From contig JAVTLE010000001.1 in NCBI GenBank assembly GCA_033439295.1, positions 992,001-1,056,000 on the forward strand: a DNA stretch of 64,000 nucleotides. The letters are read 5' to 3'. This stretch comes from Deuterostichococcus epilithicus. Lineage: Eukaryota; Chlorophyta; Trebouxiophyceae; Prasiolales; Stichococcaceae. Positions within the stretch are counted from its first letter, which is position 1, and every line of letters begins with the position of its first letter. The notes beneath the pieces are model-generated. The model was not told where the DNA came from, did not search any database, and worked only from the letters and a program-made list of their open reading frames with translations. The translations under genes and the position numbers were made by a program. Positions 55,501 to 64,000 of this stretch are shown here, piece after piece.

Positions 55501-58500
55501 GCAGGCGGTCTGCAGCAGAGGCAGCGGGCAACTGGCACATTCTGACGGCCACATCAGCCGCATCTCAGCAAGAGAGGAGTCTGTCCCAAACACACTCAGC
55601 ACCCCGGCCGGCAGCAGGGGACAGCTGCTCGTAACCAGCTGCGGATCTCCGTTCAGCTGTGGCTCCGCGTCCAACCAACCCAAGTCACCTCCCTCCTGCT
55701 ATCTTACTCACCGCGGCCAGGTTCTTCAGGGATTCACAAGGATTGATCCCCCCGCGCAGGTGCAAAAGGCGGAGGAGCGTTCCACGGAGCTGTCGCTCAT
55801 CGTGAATGAGTTCATCCTGCGCCGCACCAACTCCCTGCTGTCGGCGCACCTGCCGCCCAAGGTGGCCTGCCGCTTCAGTTGTTCACCCGGCTCTTTGTCC
55901 TGGCTTCAAAAGGGTTTATGGCCGAAAGCACCTGACTCGCGGTTCGCGGCACACGTCGCATCGTGCGGGGCAGCGCTCGGGTCACATCTGCTGCCAGGGC
56001 CAGCCGGCTCCAGTGCACTGCGAGCCAGGTCCATGCAGCGGTCCCAATGCCTACTGGTCCCCTCCCCGCAGGTGATCGAGGTGGTGTGCTGCCGCATGAC
56101 GGAGCTGCAGCGGCAGGTGTACCAGCACTTCACCACCTCCGAGGCCGCCAGCCGCATGCTGCGCGCTGCGGACGGCGGCAAGAACAAGCAGGCGCCGCGG
56201 GTGCGCTTCTGAAGCGGCAGTGGCCTGCCTCCTGCCTACTGATGCTGATGATGCGGTCGCACACAGTCAGGATCTTTGTGTTTCCTGGCCATCCAGTGCG
56301 CTCGCTTGCTTCGTTCCTCCTCCTGCCCCAGGATGCGTTGTGGGTCGACAAAACTGATGTTTGAGCAAGTGATTGCAAGTGGTCCGTTTGGCCTGGGCTG
56401 TCTTGATGTGCTTGCTTGACTGGATAAGTGCAGGTGCTGTCGGCCATCACAGCACTAAAGAAGCTGTGCAACCACCCGAAGCTCATCTACGACAGCATCT
56501 ACAGCGACACTGGGAACGCAGCCGAGGGCTTCGAGGTCGGGGGCTGCCTGAGGCAGCATCAGTGACGCTGAAGCAAGTCCTGACATGGTCATGATAGCAT
56601 GCTTACCGGCAGGAGTGCACTGCAGAGAATCGTCACAGTTGAATGACGTGCGCGCAGGGCTGCAAGGCGCTGTTCCCACCAGGTCTGTTTGACGGCGGGC
56701 GCCCCGGGCGGGGCGGCATGGCGCAGGTGCAACGCCACAATCTCCTCCATGCTTGCCTCCACAGTGCCCCCTGCAAGCCCACGCGGCTCTCCACCTGCGG
56801 GTGACGACTGCCTTGACTACCTCAAGCAGATGCCAGGGCTCACGTCAGACAAACTTGTTGGATTCTATCCCCCAGGGCTGGGAGATGATGAGCGGCAAGA
56901 TGGGCGTCGCGGCGCGCATGCTGGAGCAGCTGCGCGCAACGACCAACGACCGCATCGTCATCGTGTCCAACTACACCCAGGTCAGACAGCAGCGTCCCGC
57001 AGGGCAGTGCATTCAGGCACGTGGATCAGGCAGGTGCTCGCACTCCGGCAACAAGCGTCCCGCAGGGCAGTGCACCAGCGCGGGCGGTCCGGCGGCGTTC
57101 TGAACAGCGCTGCAGGTTGCAAGCCCATTTTGCATGTCTCCCCAGCCAGTGACGCTGCTTGCCGGTCCTTCTGCTGATGCGGCTGTGCCACTTGCGAGGC
57201 TGTACCGACTGCGAGGTCCACCTGGCGCATTCCTCGACATGCAGACGCTGGACATGTTCGGGCAGCTGTGCCGGGACCGCAACTACCCCATGCTGCGCCT
57301 GGACGGCTCCACTTCCATCACCAAGCGCCAGAAGCTGGTCAAGATCTTCTGCGACCCGGCGGAGAACCAGTTCGTCTTCCTTCTGTCCAGCAAGGTGCGG
57401 CGGTGAATTTCTGCACCCATTAGGCCGCTGCACGGGATGGGACAGCCTGCTCAGCCCCATCGGGCGGCAGACGCTCCGGGGCTGGTGCCAGGCGGCTGCA
57501 GGCATGCCGCAGACGAGCCAGATGATGTCTGTGATACTGCATGTGCGGTGTGGCAGGGCGGCGGTTGCCGGCTCAACCTGGGCAGCACAGTGTCAACGGA
57601 ACCAACTGCACTTTGCCATCGTTGCCGACGAATTCAGTTGCACTTGTTCCGACTGCAAATTTTCCATCGTTGCCCAGGCGGGCGGCTGTGGGCTGAACCT
57701 GGTGGGCGGCAACCGGCTGCTGCTGTACGACCCGGACTGGAACCCCGCCACCGACAAGCAGGCGGTGCGCTGCTGGCGGAATGCTGCACACTCCTCTCGG
57801 CATCCTGGCCGGCATCCTCACCAGCGGCGCGACCCCAGGACCCTGCCGTGCGAGAAACGCCCGGGCCACCAGATGGCCACACTGTCTGGGCCTGCGAGGC
57901 GGAGACTGTCCTGTTGTGTGCACAGGCGGGCCGTGTGTGGCGTGACGGGCAGAAGAAGCGGGTCTACGTGTACCGCTTCCTCACGACCGGCACAATCGAG
58001 GAGAAGGTGCCGGCAGTGTCTCCGTCCACTCCCACCCGCTTGTCACTTCGCACGCGTCCCTGCACATGTGCCAGGCGCACCTTGACCCTTGCTGCTCCAT
58101 GTCACGGGCTCTGATGCCCCAGCCTCCGAGCGTAGTTGCGTCTGTTGAAGTAAAGCCATCTTTATTGGGTTGCTGGCTGGGCCGACGTGCTGGTGTCGCG
58201 TGTCCGTCCGCCAGGGCATGTCCCGGGGCTTCCCGCTGCCACACGTCCGTCACGGAGCTCGGCAAACCTGCACTCATCAACCCCCAAAATCCCCGTCGAA
58301 CAGGTGTACCAGCGCCAGCTGTCCAAGGAGGGGCTGCAGAGCCTGGTCAACAATGCGAGCGCCAAGAAGGCCGCCGGCGCCGACGGCGGCGGCTCCGATT
58401 TCGCCCTGTCCTCCATGTCCGCCGAGGAGCTGCGGGACCTGTTCACGCTGCGGTCCGACACCCGGTCTGACACCTACGACAGCATATGCTGCAGGCACGC

Positions 58501-60805
58501 TTGCTGCCGTTGGTCGTGACTGTTGAATTCCGATCTGGACATCTGTTGGAGGCAGCTCGGTGGGGTTGGGGTTGGGCTCGATGGCCCTGCGTGTCGGACT
58601 TACAGCGTCTGGTCGGTGAGCCCTGGGTCTGCATCCGAGGCGATCGAGTGTGTCCCCCGGGCTCGTTAAACCGACGCTGCTGTTTGAATCTTGCTGTCAC
58701 CTGACCTGCACCGTCGTCCTGCAGCAGCAACGACGACGAGGCGGTAGAGGAGGGGGCGCCGCCGCGGCAGCGGCCGCGAGGCGGCGGCGGNGGCGGCAGC
58801 ATCGGCAGCNGCGCGCCCAGCAGCCGCGAGTCGACGCCGGGCCCGTCGCCCTTCCACTCGCCGCTCAGCTCGCCGCGCGGCTCGGAGGCGGACATTGCGG
58901 CCCTCGGCAACAGCATCCTCAAGCTGCAGGTGCGCACGGGGGGATGCGCAGGCGGAGGCCGCGCTGTGCGCCCGCAGAATCACAATTTGGCAACAAGCGC
59001 CTTGGTCGGGGAGCCACATCTGATGTCCAGACCATCATCTCCCTTCGCTGCAATGACTCAGTGGCCAGCCGGGCTTCAAGGGGCGAGAGGATGGGGGAAG
59101 CAGCAGTGCGCCATGCCTGCTGCATAATGGTCAACAACCCTGAAAACTCGCATATGCGCTAGATAAAATTAGTTGAGCAGATGCAGCCGTTGCAGCCTGC
59201 ATCATCAAGTGCTAAACGAAGCAGGCCATGCGACCTGCTTGGGACGCGCTGGCACAGCGCGGTGGTTTTCATGGCGGCTGCCGCAGTGAATGTCCTCACA
59301 GCCTTTGTCTCGGTGGCGCGCGCAGGTGGGCAGCCCGGCCGAGGAGGACCTCAAAGGCTGGGGCCACCACAGCACGCCCAGCACAGTGCCCGACGACATC
59401 ATGGCGCAGGCCGACCCCGCCGTCGTCTCCTTCGTGTTCAGCTGCCAGGTGTCGAGTGGATGTTGATTGCATTCAGTGAATATGATGCAAGCAGACGCTG
59501 CCATGATTTGTTGAAACAATTGCTGCTAAAGTCCTGTCTATGCAGACACGCCTCGCAGCTGCGTACAGGACCTGGTCTCGGGGCCGCCGTTTTGCCGCAT
59601 GCTTGCTCGGCCGCCGAGCTCCACAGCCACTGCTGTACGTGGAACTTTGAGCCACGGCCCAACATACAAGGCCCGCCCCTGATCTCTACTTCAGTTCTGC
59701 GCTTGGCTGTTCTCCAGATCGCCTCCTCCTTGTGACAGGTCGCGGGCAAGGCCGTCGAGCCAGAGCCGAGCACTCCGGCGGCGCAGCAGCGGCAGTCGGC
59801 GCCGGCCCTTGGCGCCGGCCGCCGCCGCCCGGGCGCGGGCGCCCGCATGGCGCCGCCCCGCATGTCGGCGCCGGCCTCGGCAGCCAAGGTGCGTGTGACA
59901 AGACCAGGTTGAAAGCCAGGTAGCTGTCCATGGTTGTTAGAATTCTTTGCGCTGCAGAGCATGGCTGTGGTAAAGCATTATACGCTGGCATGGTAGTGCT
60001 CGGGCAGCTCTGTTGGCATCGCAGAGCGCCAGGCAGAGCGGTGGCATGCACAGCAAGCAGGGGGATCACGTATCAGACACCCTTATAATCCCCTGCAGCA
60101 ACCGCAGGTGGCGCCTCGGACGGACTTACGGGCAGAGCCGGCGTCGGCGGCGCAGGAGCGGCAGTCCGCGCCGGCGGCTGGCCGCAGCCGCCTCGGGCCA
60201 GTAGCGACGCTGCGCGCTTCGGCACCAGCTTTGGCGCTCAAGGTAGGCCTGCGTCTGCCGAGTACAGAAAAGGCTCGAAGGTTCCCTCTACGCACCATGA
60301 GGCAGCACTATCTTATGCTAAGCTGCGGCATGGACGGTGGCGGCGTTCAGCGTTTGTCGGCCGGGAAGATTGTGCTGATGCTGCATGCGGATGTACTTAT
60401 TCAAGCATGCGAGAACTTGACATCATCTATGCACGCTTCCACCTCCCTGCCATTGACACGTGTTTGAGGCTTGCGCAGGGCGGGGGCTTCAAGCCATCGC
60501 CGTGGGGCTCTGCCGGAAGGGGCATCGGTACGCCCGGTGTTCGCAGGTGCAGAAACAGCAGGCTTGCCCCTCGCTGCCAGGCTGTCACCGCATCCGCGCC
60601 TGCGCTTGCTGCTGTGCACTCGGTTGTAGACAGCACCGCTTGCATTCGAAAAGCTGCACGCAAATGAGCCCTCAGCTTGCGTCCCATGCGTGTTTGCAGG
60701 CCGCTGTCATCCATTGCGAACTCGCGGCCGGAGCAGTCGCCGGCGGTGAAGCAGGCAAAGATGGACGCTGGTGCAACGCCGAGCATGCGGGCTGAGGCAG
60801 AGTGA
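52584..60805 (+). CDS. RAD54: RAD54-like SNF2 family DNA translocase
   Basis: 26 in-phase exons give 1061 residues: 52584-52653, 52738-52975, 53122-53230, 53401-53541, 53710-53884, 54132-54313, 54497-54592, 54764-54828, 54991-55123, 55325-55441, 55760-55861, 56072-56200, 56434-56535, 56658-56726, 56876-56980, 57245-57394, 57678-57764, 57926-58006, 58304-58494, 58725-58929, 59326-59448, 59739-59888, 60108-60242, 60479-60527, 60547-60622, 60700-60805. Helicase motifs: [28 protein letters not shown] (RAD54 usually has DEGH), [36 protein letters not shown] and [49 protein letters not shown] and [10 protein letters not shown] are RAD54-type. RAD54 works with RAD51 in homologous recombination. The tail beyond about residue 750 is long, low-complexity and novel to me. 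GC donors follow exons 7 and 19. Ns lie at 58791 and 58810. The last three exons are less certain. Confidence 0.88.
56993..57080 (+). repeat. two-unit intronic tandem repeat, 62-bp period, in RAD54
   Basis: The block GCGTCCCGCAGGGCAGTGCA occurs twice, near 56993 and 57055, in the intron after exon 15. Each block carries a CGCAG acceptor-like motif. Confidence 0.7.
57553..57677 (+). repeat. decayed copy of RAD54 exon 17 start in the preceding intron
   Basis: The exon 17 start after 57677 reads AGGCGGGCGGCTGTGGGCTG. Near 57555 the sequence GGCAGGGCGGCGGTTGCCGG continues as CTCAACCTGGGCAGC, matching CTGAACCTGGTGGGC of the exon. The flanking intron is also repeated (TTGCCATCGTTGCC and TTTCCATCGTTGCCC), so the unit spans the acceptor. 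Confidence 0.75.
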
Positions 60806-61555
60806 CGGCAGGAGCACTGTTCAGAGCGCTATGAGAGCAATGCTCACAAATTCTTTTGGGGCTTCCATTGAGGTACCAGGTTATAAGCCGACGGTATCTG
60901 CAGGCAGTATGAAGAGGATCATAGCAGTACAGCTGTATTCGAACAGGCGCAGCGCCATTCCAGTGGTTTGCGCTGCGCCTGACATCTGCCCATCTGAACT
61001 CAGCACATAGCCTTTGCATGATCTTTGGTCCTTCGCACGAAATACTTTGTGGATTAGTAGAGTAGAAAGAGCACGACGACAGGGCCTTGAGAAGTGCGGC
61101 GGCGCACACCGCCACTACGGCTCTCGCAACAATGGAGAGAATATCCCTGAAGCACCAGGCAGCGCTGGACGCAGGCCAGAGCTGCAAGGCGATTGTGTAA
61201 CGCGGCAGGCCCGCAATCAAGGAGCGCCTTTGCTTTCGCAAATAAGTTGGACCAGCGTTTGGCGTGGCCTGCCTGTGGCGTGAGGATGGCCTTGCGCACA
61301 CCCTAATAGCGCGATCATCATTCCATGGGAGAGAGCTTGGCGTTGAAAGTGGCCATTACGCCATTGCTACACGTATATAAATAGAACACTCCAGAACCTG
61401 CCTCACGTTTAGGCACCGAAAGCAGTTCGCCGCTGAGCACACTACCTACCGGCAGTATGCAGGGTTTCAGACTTCATCGCTGACACAAGCGATGGGTGCA
61501 AGGAATTTGATGAGCGGGCTGCGCAAATGCCTGCTGCCCGGTCCGCATGGATGGT
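60806..61555. other. intergenic region between convergent RAD54 and ADP/ATP carrier genes
   Basis: This stretch of 750 bases lies between two convergent stop codons. The minus-strand open frame across 60672-61301 is long but has no family pattern and overlaps the RAD54 last exon, so I reject it. A strong TATA-like ACGTATATAAATAG lies at 61371-61384, followed by no visible reading frame. It may drive a small RNA or be chance. Confidence 0.4.
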
Positions 61556-64000
61556 CTACAGGTTGGCGTCGATGATGATCTTGAGCTCGTCGTCTGCAGT
61601 TTAAGAAACAGCACATGTCAAACGGCATGTCAAAAGGGCGCGCCCCTGAGCCGTCTCTTCACATGTGGGATGTGAGCGCAGAAAGCCCAAAGACAAATCG
61701 GCACAGGGGTACCAGCGGAAGGAGCGGCGATGCGGAGACTTACACATCACGAGCACCAGAGCGCCACCAGCGCCGCGCAGCACGTTGGACAGCGCTCCCT
61801 GCAAGCCGTGAGAAAGGTCAAGTTGGGTATCCATCCTGTGGATCTTCTCGAGATGAACGAAGTAAACCCTCAAACCTTTGCCTTCCCGCAACAAAGGCCC
61901 CGGCTTAGCATCGGATGCTCAGCAGGCGCGGCAGTGAGCTCAGTAGTAAGCTCCTGGTAACAACAATAAACAACAGGCTGTGTGCACAAAAGAAGGCGTG
62001 GTATCCATTGCCAATAAGTGCTCTCATGGTCCAAGTCATAAAGTCCAAATTCAAGTGTCCCATTGATAGCCGTTATCTTCCTGCATCGCACCTTGAAGAA
62101 TGCCTTGGACCCCTCCTGGCGGGCGATCTTGCTCCACGCGTCCATTGTGCCGTTGTACATCTTGGGGCCCTTGCCGCCCGCCTGCAGAGGGAAATGACGA
62201 AATGCATGTCTCAGAATCTAAGTTTGCACAGGCATTGAGCAGTACACAACAGGCTTGCGGATCTAGAGTTTGGTTCAGACTAGTGTGTCGCGCAGCCTGA
62301 AGACAGGACGTAGGGAAAATCACACCTGCATCATGAGACGCCTGCGGACGGTGTCGAAGGGGTACGAGCAGATGCCGGCGGCAGCGGTCACAGTCTGCGC
62401 GACACCCCACTTGGCAAAGATGTTGGCGTTCTTCTCGTCCTTGAACAGCACGCCCTTGGCCGTGTCGTAGAAGCCGAAGTATGCGCCACGGTACACAATG
62501 ATGCCCTGCATTGAGACAGGACAGCACACATGTGAACTGTGTTTGCACACCCGCGGCACAGCGCAGGTGGAGTGCGCTGACGCAAAAGCGTCTCTGATCA
62601 ACGAGCCTGCACCGCTGATGTAAGCACCCATGCAGCCCCAGCATGCCATCCTGCTTTGCAGACGCAGCGTTTTGGACGCCTGGTCATGCATAACACAGCA
62701 GGGACGGTACTGCTGCATGCACAAAACGCTGAAGCGGCCGCCCACAGGGTAGTGAACTTTAGTTTGGAAACCTGAAACCTGACAATCATACCTGCACAGA
62801 CACGCCAAAGCCCTGGTACAGCGCCATGGGGCCGCCGCGTGCAGTGGTCTTCTTCAGGCAGTCCATCAGGCCTGCGTCGGCAGCAGCACCGGAATCATGC
62901 ATGCACTACGCAGGTATTCGCATGCTGCATATCTGAGGCGCAAGCGGAAGGGGGGCAGGCAGCCTCGGAATCTGCCGCGGGCTGCGGTCCCTCCACCACA
63001 CCTATCGGTGGGAGCATTTCGCCGACTTGCATGGTGCAGGAGCGCACTCACTGTGGTTTGAGGTGTTGGGCACAACCCTCTTGTCTCACCCGTGAACTCG
63101 CGGTCGGCGCCACCCTTGCCCAGGTCGGCGGCCAGGCGGGTACGCGCAAAGTCGAGCGGGTAGACGATCAGCAGGGAACCGGCACCGGCGAGGCCGCCCG
63201 ATGCCATGTTGGCGCCGAAGAAGCGCCAGAAGTCGGTCTTCGCGTTGTAGGCGGGGAACAGGTTCTTGATGGTGTCCTTGAAGGCGAAGTTGAAGGCTTG
63301 TGTCGGCTGCGCACACGGGAGCGGGCGGGGTCAGAGAGGCCAGTCCCTGATGCGGCCGGATGCTCCCGAGTATGGGGTCACAGCGGCCGTTCGTCAGGAT
63401 GGAGGCTGCTTTGGCAAGGGAGGGAGATGCGACTTCGACGTGCGCTGTAGCACGACAGAGGCAGCGTGACTTTGTGGGACAGGTCCTGCAGGCCAGCAGG
63501 AGAGAGATGACGCACGAAGTAACGGATGACGTTGGCCAGGTTTCCACGCCAGAAGGAGGCGATGCCTGCGCGCAGAGCGTTCGCGCAACCTCTGAGTAGA
63601 GAGCATGGCGGTTGACTGCGAGCCCGCCAACCATTCTCACGACGCGTGTCTCCCCTCTTTTTCAGCAGCTTCACATAGGTGACAGCGCTCGTGGTGTCCC
63701 AGCAGCAGGCGCGCATGGCGTCATGCTTGAGGGACGGAACGGGCACCCGAGGGCTTCAACACAGGAGTGGCCACGGCCAGGGCGGGAGCGCCTCACCCTG
63801 CTCGGCGGCCACCCGCGTGAAGCAGTTGCCGATGCCGGTGTAGCGCGTAATCTCGCCCGACTTGATGCGCGGGTTCGAGTCCTGTGTCTGCAGCAGCAGC
63901 TTGACGCGCTCGATGGGGGCGACTGCCGTCTTGGAGATGGCGCCCGCCACACCGCCGGCCATCAGGTCAGCCGCGAACTTGATCGCCGGCGACGACTTGG
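61556..64000 (-). CDS. mitochondrial ADP/ATP carrier (adenine nucleotide translocator), 5' end beyond window
   Basis: Eight in-phase exons: 64000-63797 (continues beyond the window), 63565-63516, 63306-63090, 62871-62792, 62505-62326, 62181-62092, 61798-61744 and 61593-61556 (TAG 61558-61556). All three mitochondrial-carrier repeats are seen: [37 protein letters not shown] and [19 protein letters not shown], i.e. the Px[D/E]xx[R/K] motifs on helices 1, 3 and 5. The carrier also shows [20 protein letters not shown] and [14 protein letters not shown]. It exchanges cytosolic ADP for matrix ATP across the inner membrane. The ADP/ATP signature RRRMMM reads RRRLMM here. Only the extreme N-terminus is missing. 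Splice phases all agree and confidence is very high. Confidence 0.95.

Noticed and set aside
60672-61301. 209-codon minus-strand open frame
   Set aside because: It overlaps the RAD54 last exon on the other strand, has no recognisable motif, and its length is expected by chance at this base composition.
1-64000. CRISPR arrays, tRNA or rRNA genes, intact transposons or viral genes
   Set aside because: No regularly spaced repeats, no tRNA-like GGTTCRA arm with a paired acceptor stem outside known coding exons, and no transposase or reverse-transcriptase motif was seen.

Overview
The window is nuclear DNA of a green alga, most likely a trebouxiophyte or relative. It is GC-rich and very intron-dense, with GTGCG/GTGAG donors and the standard genetic code. 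The genes are plant-type: a KDO-pathway arabinose-5-phosphate isomerase, a plastid-type lipid phosphate phosphatase, a DUF760 protein, a plant-type HSP20 pair and a UPF0301/AlgH protein. I built spliced models by hand, checking donor, acceptor and reading phase at every junction. No RNA evidence was used.

Layout: (1) 241-1560 +, 3' part of arabinose-5-phosphate isomerase. (2) 2429-6242 -, AlgH/UPF0301 protein with a large internal insertion. (3) 7411-10065 -, Ser/Thr kinase with HQD in place of HRD. (4) 10866-14102 +, JmjC/cupin-8 oxygenase. (5) 14589-15706 -, C1D/Rrp47-like exosome cofactor. (6) 18058-19657 -, DUF760 plastid protein. (7) 20040-35400 -, a 34-exon paladin-like protein with three PALD units. 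(8) 36144-37423 +, HSP20-A. (9) 38170-41965 -, secretory metallo-beta-lactamase-fold hydrolase. (10) 43630-44552 +, plastid-type PAP2 phosphatase. (11) 45070-46521 +, HSP20-B. (12) 47061-52131 -, PELP1/RIX1-like ribosome-biogenesis protein. (13) 52584-60805 +, RAD54-like SNF2 translocase. (14) 61556-64000 -, mitochondrial ADP/ATP carrier, running off the end.

The genes are unrelated housekeeping functions, not an operon-like system. Several start regions are shared by divergent genes: kinase/JmjC, paladin/HSP20-A, beta-lactamase-fold/PAP2 and PELP1/RAD54. The two HSP20 genes are paralogues about 9 kb apart, and a duplicated copy of the HSP20-A downstream region lies between them.

The most unusual signal is at intron scale. 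Many introns hold decayed tandem copies (about 40-80 bp) of the adjacent exon edge with its splice site, found at no fewer than ten sites in four genes. GC-AG introns are also frequent, 8 of about 128 in my models. Together these suggest that short tandem duplications across exon-intron borders are reshaping introns here. No tRNA, rRNA, CRISPR array or intact transposon was seen.
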